Part shown: positions 8,601 to 13,607 of the stretch, one piece after another | How positions within the stretch are numbered: position 1 is the stretch's first letter | Layout of the letters: each line of letters starts with the position of its first letter | Source of the DNA: Planctomycetota bacterium | GTDB taxonomy: Bacteria; Planctomycetota; Phycisphaerae; SM23-33; FEN-1343 | Assembly: GCA_013203365.1 (NCBI GenBank) | Contig: JABMQG010000291.1 | Coordinates: forward strand, 1-13,607 | Direction: 5' to 3' | DNA: 13,607 bases | Notes under the pieces: model-generated | What the model was told of the DNA's origin: nothing | The model's input: only the letters and a program-made list of their open reading frames with translations | Database searches by the model: none | Program-made: the position numbers and the translations under genes

Positions 8601-8945
8601 TCCGAGGAAATGGCACAACTACAGGCGGACATGCGGGATGTATACGGGAAGATTCCACCTGCCGCCGATACGCTGCTGGAGCAGGCCGAGGTTCGCATAC
8701 TGGCAGGAAGGCATGGAATCGACAGCATAGTTCTAAAAGGTCCGGACATCGTTTTCACCTTCGGCGACCCAAAATGGCGGGAAGTGAGGGATGTCTTTGC
8801 AGGTGCGGCCGGCTCGGTCCGCCTGCCGGACGATCGTACCGTGCACTGGCGTCCGCCGGCGAACTATCTCCAGTTGCCCACATTGCTTAGGGTGCTGCAA
8901 AAGCAGTTGAAAAAACCCCCTGGCGGAGGCAAAGCTTCAGGCTGA
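5664..8945 (+). CDS. mfd: Transcription-repair coupling factor Mfd
   Basis: ATP-dependent DNA translocase that removes RNA polymerase stalled at lesions and recruits the UvrA/UvrB excision machinery. From the chosen GTG it has 1093 residues (family about 1100-1180). Domains in order: UvrB-like N-terminal region with FARRGGIVDILP; CarD-like RNA polymerase-interaction domain with VGDYVVHVAHGVARFEGL (from about 427); RecG-like helicase core with Walker A GDVGFGKT (577-584), DEEQ box (678-681), TATPIPRT (from 704) and LRGRVGR (848-854); C-terminal TRCF domain from about 945. The start is uncertain. ATG 5490 would overlap galE and add non-Mfd sequence. TTG 5658, GTG 5664 and ATG 5691 are possible; the first two keep the short helix before LARAIGRLKTG. 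A strong GAGGAGG (5633-5639) lies rather far upstream of all three. Confidence 0.96.
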   Translation: MIGRIEKSEMLARAIGRLKTGRVVSLSGVWGSAAPFLAAAMARATGRVLLYVCPHLDDADDQADDMELFWELPREDGGPVGVVPAAKLFPAWENNAAGEQISDEIAAQRLDVCTALRRQRGRDNQRECVIVAPVTALLQPVPNEDTLAGSRLYLQVGAQQDPDALADWLVSAGFEPADMVEGLGEFARRGGIVDILPAGETEAVRVEFFGDQIDSIRRFDLDSQRSNDRIESYELLAPAAGREIRSGKTTNLLSYLPGDAIVCLADAVEVATMAEAFYGRLSDTTGLFSPELIFAALQKFATVETHPFTAPADDTLNFAMQSLQGLVGQVEEVMAGFSRLSESADVTVFCENAAEQHRLAELMESQGTGLSDRVLTSIGHLNHGFYWPGERLAVVGHHELFQRYAKRRRLRRVRAGRPIDSFIDLEVGDYVVHVAHGVARFEGLRSLEEEAGRRQEYLSLRFADNAMLHVPSSQVSLVQKYIGAKRHRPKLSKLGGATWRRQRDRVAEAVRDLAADMLRIQAVRDSTVGQTYRPDTDWQRQFEQEFPYTETADQISCLTEIKSDLTRPRPMDRLLCGDVGFGKTELAVRAAFKVTEQGKQVALLVPTTVLAAQHMRTFAERLADYPFTVEVLSRFRSQADQQRIVKAVAAGKIDVLIGTHRLLSEDIRFADLGLVIIDEEQRFGVAHKERLKAMRATVDVLTMTATPIPRTLHMALMGLRDISNLTTPPLDRRAIHTEICQYDEGVINAGIVRELNRQGQVFFLHNRVHGIEKVAADIRRLVRDARVTVAHGQMPAGQLERVMLAFVQQEYDVLVCTTIIESGLDIPTANTIFINHADRFGLAELHQLRGRVGRYKHRAHCYLLLSAGRSISPVAAKRLKAVQDFSDLGAGFQIAMRDLEIRGAGNILGAEQSGHIADVGYELYCRLLEQAVGELRGEKAPPRKDVNVDLGLSAYIPRSYIPSDRQRMEVYRRIARCGISEEMAQLQADMRDVYGKIPPAADTLLEQAEVRILAGRHGIDSIVLKGPDIVFTFGDPKWREVRDVFAGAAGSVRLPDDRTVHWRPPANYLQLPTLLRVLQKQLKKPPGGGKASG

Positions 8946-8964
8946 GATGTACGAGCGGTACATC
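8946..8964 (+). terminator. Perfect hairpin directly after the mfd stop
   Basis: GATGTAC (8946-8952), loop GAGCG and GTACATC (8958-8964) form a 7-bp perfect stem starting at the base after the mfd stop codon. No U-run follows, so it may protect the 3' end or be a weak or Rho-assisted stop rather than a classical intrinsic terminator. Confidence 0.3.
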
Positions 8965-9029
8965 GAGATAAAGTTCCGGGCGTAGAAAGTCGCATTGCAT
9001 ATTCTGTTGAAGATTGATGCTCTATTTGC

Positions 9030-9057
9030 TTGACTTTGGGTGGAGACTCGTTAGAAT
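9030..9057 (+). promoter_or_regulatory. Sigma70-type promoter of the small Cys-rich protein unit
   Basis: TTGACT (9030-9035), a 16-bp spacer and TAGAAT (9052-9057); five of six matches in each box. Predicted transcription start is near 9064. With the terminator at 9471-9503 this defines a transcript of about 440 nt. Confidence 0.55.
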
Positions 9058-9063
9058 TCTTTC

Positions 9064-9327
9064 TCCAAAGAAGCGGTGGGTGTCCGTGCATTATTGTGTG
9101 GCCCCGGTTGCTCTCACACCCTTGCGGACTTCTCGTTCAAACGATAAAGAGGTCTAGGTGTAGTACGAATCGAAGTTCGCATGTCTGTTGAGTTCAAGGA
9201 TATGTCCGCGCCAGTGGAACGTGAACGGGTTGCAAACGAATATCGCGGCATGTCACCGCGTTGGTGACAGCCGGCGACAAAGTAGGCGCCCGAATTTCAT
9301 CGGTCGCCATATAGCAGGAGAAGTACG
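9064..9327 (+). ncRNA. Long structured 5' leader of the small Cys-rich protein gene
   Basis: About 260 nt between the predicted start site and the small gene, with no normal ORF. The first part can pair in competing ways. One fold uses GTCCG (9082-9086) with CGGAC (9125-9129) around GTGTG (9096-9100) with CACAC (9115-9119). The other uses GGGTGT (9078-9083) with ACACCC (9116-9121), which excludes the first. A short stem TCGT/ACGA with loop TCAA lies at 9133-9144. A stable hairpin at 9246-9273 precedes the gene. The length and competing stems suggest a cis-regulatory RNA, or an independent small RNA fused to the mRNA. I could not match it to 6S, SRP, RNase P, tmRNA or a known riboswitch by eye. 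Confidence 0.35.
9246..9273 (+). other. Stable hairpin in the leader upstream of the small protein gene
   Basis: TGTCACC (9251-9257) pairs with GGTGACA (9263-9269) around loop GCGTT. After a bulged A (9250), CGGC (9246-9249) pairs with GCCG (9270-9273). This gives eleven pairs. No T-run follows, so it is not a terminator. It ends 54 nt before the ATG. Confidence 0.5.
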
Positions 9328-9441
9328 ATGGCTAAGCAAGACAAGCCGGTCCAGAAACCGGTAACCAAGCCTGTGCAGAAGCCCTGTTGCGAGCCGCAGC
9401 CAGCGCAGAAGCCCGGCAAAAAGGGTGGTTGCTGCAAGTAA
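9328..9441 (+). CDS. Small 37-residue Lys/Pro/Cys-rich protein, unknown function
   Basis: An ATG at 9328 follows an AGGAG ribosome site (9316-9320) with ideal 7-nt spacing; the frame ends at TAA 9439-9441. The protein has 9 Lys, 7 Pro and 4 Cys, with only one Asp and one Glu, so it is strongly basic. Residues 6-21 are a four-residue repeat: KPVQ, KPVT, KPVQ, KPCC. The cysteines are in two vicinal pairs, C20-C21 and C35-C36, the second in a GGCCK end. There is no signal peptide or membrane segment. The repeat units use different synonymous codons, which argues for selection on the protein. Own promoter, ribosome site and terminator make it a convincing gene. I recognise no family. Metal or thiol chemistry, or binding to nucleic acid or other polyanions, would fit the composition, but this is inference. 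Confidence 0.65.
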   Translation: MAKQDKPVQKPVTKPVQKPCCEPQPAQKPGKKGGCCK

Positions 9442-9470
9442 GGGTAACTTATTTATGGCAGTGGAAGTAC

Positions 9471-9503
9471 GGATGCGACCTGAAATGGGTCGCATCCTTT
9501 TTT
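9471..9503 (+). terminator. Strong intrinsic terminator of the small protein gene
   Basis: GGATGCGACC (9471-9480), a 7-nt loop, GGTCGCATCC (9488-9497), then six T (9498-9503). The stem is a perfect 10-bp GC-rich helix. It starts 29 bp after the stop codon and has no U-run on the other strand, so it serves the plus strand only. Confidence 0.92.
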
Positions 9504-9637
9504 ATTGGTGGGCAGCAACATTAGCGAGCGTTCTCGCTTCCGACCGGTGTGTATACTGGGGGCATAATCCCCTTGTCCGTAAACAAACGCCGTTTCACCA
9601 AAGCCTCGGCGCATCTGCCGGCGGGTGGCCTTGGCCG

Positions 9638-9976
9638 TTACCACTTCTTGAAGATCAAAACAACAGCCAGGACAATAAGGAAGAACCCGGCGGCGTGATT
9701 CCAACGAATAGGCTCTCCCAGCTAAAGGGTCGAGAATACGCAGAACACAACCAGGGTGATCACCTCCTGCATTGTCTTGAGCTGGACAGCCGCAAAGTAT
9801 GCATGCCCGATACGGTTGGCTGGGACCTGAAAGCAATACTCTGCAAAGGCAATTGCCCAACTTACGACGATTACCAGGAAGAGAGGTGAGGACTTGAATT
9901 TCAGATGACCGTACCAGGCAAAAGTCATAAAGACATTTGAAATGGTCAGAAGCAGAATAGGCAACAAAGCCTTCAT
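9638..9976 (-). pseudogene. DUF486 (DMT-type) membrane protein interrupted by one in-frame TAG
   Basis: Small four-helix inner-membrane protein of the DUF486 family, drug/metabolite-transporter-like, with no established substrate. The ATG at 9976 follows GGGAGAG. Codons 1-84 match the family well, including SNVFMTFAWYGHLKFK, EYCFQVPANRIG and QLKTMQEVITLVVF. Codon 85 (9722-9724) is TAG. The same frame then continues with LGEPIRWNHAAGF and ends IFKKW before TAA at 9638-9640. Total length is 112 codons plus stop, normal for the family. The TAG falls where I recall the family having Tyr in YLGEP, so one base change from TAT or TAC explains it. Without readthrough the product lacks its last helix. 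Either a recent pseudogene or a sequence error. YhcH and the beta-helix gene here end normally at TAG, which argues against recoding. Confidence 0.85.
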
Positions 9977-10013
9977 CGGAGACTCTCCCAAAAAGTTTTT
10001 TTACCCAGAATCG

Positions 10014-10057
10014 CCCTGGGCAGTGCGTGGGAATAGTAACATCAACCCACCCCAGGG
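10014..10057. other. Nested inverted repeat between the DUF486 gene and the glycosyltransferase
   Basis: CCCTGGG (10014-10020) pairs with CCCAGGG (10051-10057). Inside it GTGGG (10027-10031) pairs with CCCAC (10046-10050), with a 6-nt bulge on the left side and a 14-nt loop. On the minus strand it would lie in the DUF486 leader, about 38 nt before the ATG. The rest of 9977-10281 holds no gene I can support. A 22-codon frame beginning at an ATG near 10097 has no ribosome site. Confidence 0.4.
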
Positions 10058-10281
10058 GGTAGTCGTCCCGGTAGTTCGACAGGGTTTAGTATCGTGATGT
10101 CGGATTCAGAGCTGTTGGCCGAATACGGCTTGCCGGTCGTCCGGTGGCGTTATCCAGTGGGCTGACAGCCCCGGCGCGTCCAACGAGCCGAAGGAGCTTG
10201 ACAGTCGCGCCGGCCGCTCCCATAATGTCGCCGCGCCGAGGGACAGGCGTCACACAATCGCTCGCGAGGTTTTATTGCGCA

Positions 10282-11895
10282 ATGGGCCAGTCGCGGATGC
10301 AATTCAAGGCATACATTCTGGTTCTGTCCCTATGGGCCGTCATCTTCCTGCCGGGACTGGGGACTCCCGAGTTCAAGGGTGAAGAGGGTCGGCGTGTGTT
10401 GCCTGCCGTGACGATGGTCCAGACGGGCAACTGGATCATGCCGTCGGTGGGGGGGGAGGACTATTACAATAAGCCGCCAGGCATCAACTGGCTGGTGGCG
10501 GCCTCGTTCCTGGTGACGGGCGGGCATTCGGAGTGGGCGGCCAGGCTGCCGTCGGTGTTGGGGGTGCTGGCCTTCGTAACGATGCTCTGCTGGATTCGCA
10601 CGCCCTGGTTGGGCTGGGAGGCTCGGCTGATCGGCGCGATCGTGTTCATGACCAACATCAGCATGATCGAGAAAGGTCGGCTGATCGAGATCGAGGCGGT
10701 CTACGTCTGCTTGACCGGCCTGGTTACGCTGTGGTGGTTGGCCGTCTGGTCTCGCGGCGGCTCGCCGTGGGCAATGTGGGTGGGGCCGTGCGCCCTGCTG
10801 GTCTTCGGGGCGCTGGTAAAAGGGCCTTTGCTGGGGGTGGTTTTCTACGTCACGGTCTTGTCGGTGCTGTTGTATGCCCGGAGGATCAAGGCAGCCTTCT
10901 CGCCGGCGCACATGGTGGGCATTGTCATTATCCTGGTTGTGTGTTTGGGCTGGGTTTATCTGGCGTACTGGCAAACCTCCGGTGGGGTCATGGTTAACAA
11001 GTGGGCGGTGCAGTGGCACCATCGAGTTGCGCCCAAGCAGGTGAACTTCACAAACTGGGGCGAAGGGCCCCTGCGGGGGCTGGTGAACATGCTGCCGTGG
11101 CTGCTGATGACGCCCCTGCTGTGGATGCGGCGCTTCACGTCTCGGATTCCCGTCGAGCACCTGGGGGGCTTTCGGGCCTGTCGGCTGGCGATGGTAGTGT
11201 CCTTCGTGGCGATGAACCTGATGCCTGGCACGGAGTCTCGCTATTCCATGCCGGTGATTCCGCTGGTCGCCATTCTGTTGGGCTGGATTCTTTCCCTGCA
11301 CACCGAGCCCATATGGACAGACAGGTTGTGGCGTGGGGCCGTACTCATATTCCTGATTGCCGCCAGCGCCATTGGCATTGCCGGCGCGATCAAAATGGCT
11401 GACGGCATCGAGTGTTGGCTGGTGGCGGCCGGGGCGCTCGGCGTGACGGGCGTTGTTCTGTGGCTGGCCCCGGCAATCGTCGGTGGGCTTAGGCTGTCTG
11501 TGGCGACGTCGTCGGTGACGGCGATATTGGTATTGGAGTATGCGGTGTTCGCCTTGCCCATAGTCACGGCAGTTCAGAATCGCCGCCCTGCGGCGGCGGC
11601 GGTGAATGCCATGGTGCCGAGCGGCCAAACGGTGTACGTGTACCGCCCCGGGTACCAGCCATTCCTGTTCTACGTTCGGCAGCCTTTGGCGTACCTGGTG
11701 AAGCCCGAGGATATAGACGGCCGTGTACGGTACCTCCTTCTGGGAGGCGATTTTCTGGCGGCCCCTGAAGTCAAAGCCCGCTTGGGCGATAGGCAGATTC
11801 GAACCCTGTGCGAGTTTGAGTTGTCGGAACGCGTCCGCGGCAGGTATCGCCTGATCGAAGTTGGCGCGGCGCCTCATTTTATCAGGGATTCTTAA
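10282..11895 (+). CDS. GT39/ArnT-like membrane glycosyltransferase
   Basis: Polytopic inner-membrane glycosyltransferase of the GT-C fold (PMT/ArnT-like), 537 residues from ATG 10282. Such enzymes transfer a sugar from a polyprenyl-phosphate donor to lipid or protein acceptors on the periplasmic side; donor and acceptor here are unknown. After the first hydrophobic segment comes the catalytic loop TPEFKGEEGRR, with acidic E34-E35 at the usual D/E position. QTGNWIMPSVGGEDYYNKPPG (about 47-67) follows, the family signature of a gain-in-size loop ending in KPP. About ten further membrane segments and a C-terminal soluble part of about 110 residues follow. The frame is open back to a GTG at 10144, but that stretch is Arg/Pro/Ser-rich and not family-like. 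A start at ATG 10297 is also possible. The gene stands alone between the DUF486 gene and yhcH. Confidence 0.85.
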   Translation: MGQSRMQFKAYILVLSLWAVIFLPGLGTPEFKGEEGRRVLPAVTMVQTGNWIMPSVGGEDYYNKPPGINWLVAASFLVTGGHSEWAARLPSVLGVLAFVTMLCWIRTPWLGWEARLIGAIVFMTNISMIEKGRLIEIEAVYVCLTGLVTLWWLAVWSRGGSPWAMWVGPCALLVFGALVKGPLLGVVFYVTVLSVLLYARRIKAAFSPAHMVGIVIILVVCLGWVYLAYWQTSGGVMVNKWAVQWHHRVAPKQVNFTNWGEGPLRGLVNMLPWLLMTPLLWMRRFTSRIPVEHLGGFRACRLAMVVSFVAMNLMPGTESRYSMPVIPLVAILLGWILSLHTEPIWTDRLWRGAVLIFLIAASAIGIAGAIKMADGIECWLVAAGALGVTGVVLWLAPAIVGGLRLSVATSSVTAILVLEYAVFALPIVTAVQNRRPAAAAVNAMVPSGQTVYVYRPGYQPFLFYVRQPLAYLVKPEDIDGRVRYLLLGGDFLAAPEVKARLGDRQIRTLCEFELSERVRGRYRLIEVGAAPHFIRDS

Positions 11896-11899
11896 TCTT

Positions 11900-11921
11900 T
11901 GTGTGCCCAATGTGTGCCCAA
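11900..11921. repeat. Two-copy tandem 11-bp repeat after the glycosyltransferase gene
   Basis: TGTGTGCCCAA occurs twice without spacer (11900-11910 and 11911-11921), 4 bp after the stop codon. The copies are identical. It could be a slippage product or a binding or attachment site; nothing in the window decides. Confidence 0.7.
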
Positions 11922-11977
11922 TTATGGAACCGGAGCTTGCTTTCCCGGACCGCATTCGCCTATGTGCCGGAGAGCTG

Positions 11978-12006
11978 TTGACTGGAACTTGACTTAAGCT
12001 GATAAT
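11978..12006 (+). promoter_or_regulatory. Sigma70-type promoter of the YhcH-family gene
   Basis: TTGACT (11978-11983), an ideal 17-bp spacer and GATAAT (12001-12006). Transcription would start near 12013, leaving a leader of about 40 nt. A second TTGACT lies 11 bp downstream (11989-11994), one helical turn away inside the spacer. Confidence 0.6.
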
Positions 12007-12053
12007 TATCCCGTTAGGTGCCGCAACGGCGCCAACCAGACCAGGATGGAACC

Positions 12054-12509
12054 ATGATAATCGATCGCATTGAGAACGCTCGGCAGTATCTGAACGTACA
12101 CCCGCTGATGGGAAAGGTCCTGGATTTCCTCAGCCGCACGGACCTGGCCGGCCTGCCGCTGGGTCGGCACGAGATCGAAGGCGGCCGTCTTTTCCTCCTG
12201 ACCGCTCGCTTCGATGGCAAGGGCCGATCGGGTGCCCGCCTGGAGGCGCATCGGAAGTACATTGACATTCAGATCTCGCTCGACCGGCCGGACGATATCG
12301 GCTACAAGGCGACCGACCAGTGTCGGCTCGTCAGTGAGCCATACGATGACGAGAAGGACGTCGAGTTCTTTTCCGATGCGGTCGAGTCGTGGATTACCGT
12401 CGTGCCTGGCAGCTTCGCGGTTTTTTTTCCCGCCGACGCCCACGCGCCCCTGGCTGTGGACGGTCAGGTGCACAAGGCCGTGTTCAAGCTGGCCGTTGAC
12501 GGGAAATAG
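12054..12509 (+). CDS. YhcH/YjgK/YiaL family (DUF386) protein
   Basis: Small cytoplasmic beta-sandwich (cupin-like) protein of 151 residues, the usual family size. One member (NanQ/YhcH) is reported as an N-acetylneuraminate anomerase; other members sit in uronate and other sugar-acid operons. The conserved metal-site region LEAHRKYIDIQ is at 63-73 (E64, H66) and FFPADAHAP at 124-132 (H130). The ATG follows AGGATGGA; an upstream GTG at 12018 gives no conserved sequence. It has its own good promoter. An uninterrupted T8 run at 12421-12428 (codons for V-F-F) is a likely spot for sequencing indels, but the frame is intact. The stop is TAG. It ends 12 bp from the convergent beta-helix gene. The exact substrate cannot be told. 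Confidence 0.9.
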   Translation: MIIDRIENARQYLNVHPLMGKVLDFLSRTDLAGLPLGRHEIEGGRLFLLTARFDGKGRSGARLEAHRKYIDIQISLDRPDDIGYKATDQCRLVSEPYDDEKDVEFFSDAVESWITVVPGSFAVFFPADAHAPLAVDGQVHKAVFKLAVDGK

Positions 12510-12521
12510 CGTAGAGCCTCA

Positions 12522-13607
12522 CTACCGCCACTGCGCAGGAAAGTTTTCCAGCAGGCCAAAGCGATCCATGGGGAAGTTCTGGAACCCAAGCCCGATCGCC
12601 GGCGAGTCCGGCCGTACGCGGTAGTCCCCTTGCTCGGGGGCGACGAATGCAGGATCGCCGTAGGCTGAATGCCGGTCAAAGCCCAGCCGGCGCCACTGGT
12701 CCAGGCTGTAGCGGTGCCTCACGCCATCCCGCTGGAGGATATTGATGAACGCATGCCCCACATCGGTATAGAAGAGGTTGTAATCGGATTCCTTCAACAG
12801 CGGCCCCTGGCTGGGTACGCCGGCCATCTGGATCACCGCCCCTTCACTGGCCTGGGGGTTGAAGTTTACGTCTCGCTCGGGGTTCTCAGAGGCGGTATTT
12901 GTCACGATGATGTTGCGGAGGAATCGGTCGCTGTTGTTCTCGTAGCCTACATGCATGCAGGCCGGGTTGGCGGGATTGATGAAGATATTATTCTCTACAA
13001 GCCGCAGATCGCCTTCGCGCAGCTTGATGCTTATGCCGACGCACAGGTTGCCGTGCACGTGATAGTTGCTGGAGCCATCGTCCAGGTCTATGCCCCAGCC
13101 GCGATTGTCGCGGAAACGGTTGTAGCGGATAACCGTGGTGTGTCTCGCATAGCGGATGACGTCGCCTGCGGGGTGCGAAGATGGGCCGTGAGACTGGCGT
13201 GCGCACCAGAACGGTTCACGGCCCCAGGAGTTGAATGGGCCGTGGTCGCCGGTCTCCAGCACGGTATCGTGGATGTCGTTGAACTCGATCACGTGTCCGC
13301 CCCATAAGCCGTCGTTGATGCAGACGGCCGCTCGCGGCACGTGATGAATGTGGTTGTGGCTTATGGTGATCTTGTCGGCCAGTGAGACGAAAACCCCGGC
13401 GGTCTGTTTGCCGAATACGCCGACATGATGGATGAGATTGTTGCTGACGCGGCAATCGCCGGGGGTCTCTTCGCTGGGCGTGTCCCAATTCCAGCAATGC
13501 TCCTGGCCGCAGAAGGGACAGGTGTAGTTCAGGTCGTGGCGGAGATGGCTTCGCCCGACGAGACAAACCGCGCTATCGCCTAACTCGACGAACTTGTTGC
13601 CGCACAC
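12522..13607 (-). CDS. Right-handed parallel beta-helix protein, C-terminal part
   Basis: The reading frame runs off the right edge; 361 codons plus TAG are present and the N-terminus with any signal peptide is missing. Repeated parallel-beta-helix coils are visible: NNLIHHVGVFGKQTAGVFV, ITISHNHIHHVPRAAVCIND, VIEFNDIHDTVLETGDHGPF, TVIRYNRFRDNRGWGIDLDD and LVENNIFINPANPACMHVG. The Asn ladders and Ile/Val stacks are typical. The end, DPAFVAPEQGDYRVRPDSPA, is the usual closing segment of secreted beta-helix proteins of Planctomycetes and Bacteroidetes that bind or cleave polysaccharides. A CPFCGQEHC patch (C30, C33, C38 of the fragment) interrupts the helix near the edge. Enzymatic activity cannot be assigned: lyase, hydrolase and non-catalytic members all look like this. 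Confidence 0.88.
   Translation of the reverse strand: MCGNKFVELGDSAVCLVGRSHLRHDLNYTCPFCGQEHCWNWDTPSEETPGDCRVSNNLIHHVGVFGKQTAGVFVSLADKITISHNHIHHVPRAAVCINDGLWGGHVIEFNDIHDTVLETGDHGPFNSWGREPFWCARQSHGPSSHPAGDVIRYARHTTVIRYNRFRDNRGWGIDLDDGSSNYHVHGNLCVGISIKLREGDLRLVENNIFINPANPACMHVGYENNSDRFLRNIIVTNTASENPERDVNFNPQASEGAVIQMAGVPSQGPLLKESDYNLFYTDVGHAFINILQRDGVRHRYSLDQWRRLGFDRHSAYGDPAFVAPEQGDYRVRPDSPAIGLGFQNFPMDRFGLLENFPAQWR

Noticed and set aside
9064..9260. 6S, SRP, RNase P or tmRNA gene in the leader
   Set aside because: Long imperfect pairing is present, but none of the conserved core sequences of these RNAs could be seen.
9523..9538. AGCGAG/CTCGCT hairpin as a minus-strand terminator for the DUF486 gene
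   Set aside because: The stem is only 6 bp and no T-run follows on the minus strand.
9722..9724. TAG as pyrrolysine or recoded amber
   Set aside because: YhcH and the beta-helix gene end at TAG at their natural C-termini, and DUF486 is not known as a Pyl protein; a point mutation or sequence error is simpler.
9425..9889. A 154-codon plus-strand frame spanning the terminator and the DUF486 gene
   Set aside because: It runs through a strong intrinsic terminator and antisense to DUF486; no conserved features.
10097..10165. 22-codon frame upstream of the glycosyltransferase
   Set aside because: No ribosome site, no conserved motif, and it ends before the glycosyltransferase start without coupling.
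10330..11955. A 541-codon open frame on the minus strand opposite the glycosyltransferase gene
   Set aside because: Its translation is Arg/Gln/His/Pro-rich with no family signal. It mirrors the codon bias of a clear GT39 gene, as expected for an antisense shadow in GC-rich DNA.
12669..13307. A 212-codon plus-strand frame opposite the beta-helix gene
   Set aside because: The minus strand shows clear beta-helix repeats here; the plus frame is Val/Ala-rich with no recognisable domain.

Overview
The window is GC-rich bacterial chromosome. Housekeeping genes (gltX, galE, mfd) sit beside transporters, a Rrf2 regulator and a partial secreted-type beta-helix protein. The lineage cannot be proven from sequence alone. 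A planctomycete-like bacterium (Phycisphaerae-type, possibly from a metagenome) is my best inference, based on the beta-helix protein style, the GC-rich coding and the mix of neighbours. No tRNA, rRNA, CRISPR array or prophage was seen.

Layout, left to right. Bases 1-107 are the last codons of an IS630-like transposase running in from outside the window. Converging on it is a two-gene minus-strand operon (173-2070): a CDF-type divalent-cation exporter, then a CaCA-type Na+/Ca2+ antiporter 2 bp downstream. Its long 5' leader can form three successive hairpins. On the plus strand follow a Rrf2 regulator with three cysteines (2472-2948) and gltX (3011-4468). galE (4505-5491, minus) converges on gltX and is divergent from mfd (5664-8945, plus). 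A good galE promoter lies in the shared region.

From 8946 to 10281 the sequence is unusual. A free-standing transcription unit has a consensus-like promoter (9030-9057), a structured leader of about 260 nt, a 37-residue Lys/Pro/Cys protein (9328-9441) and a strong intrinsic terminator (9471-9503). It matches no family I recognise and is the best candidate here for something undescribed. Next, on the minus strand, is a DUF486 (DMT-type) membrane protein gene interrupted by one in-frame TAG. The reading frame continues after the TAG to the natural C-terminus.

The right part holds a GT39/ArnT-like membrane glycosyltransferase (10282-11895) and a YhcH/YjgK/YiaL-family sugar protein with its own promoter (12054-12509). 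Convergent to the latter is the C-terminal part of a right-handed parallel beta-helix protein (12522 to the window edge). Apart from the two cation transporters, and perhaps the YhcH/beta-helix pair in carbohydrate use, the genes do not form one pathway. I see no defence system or large novel gene cluster.
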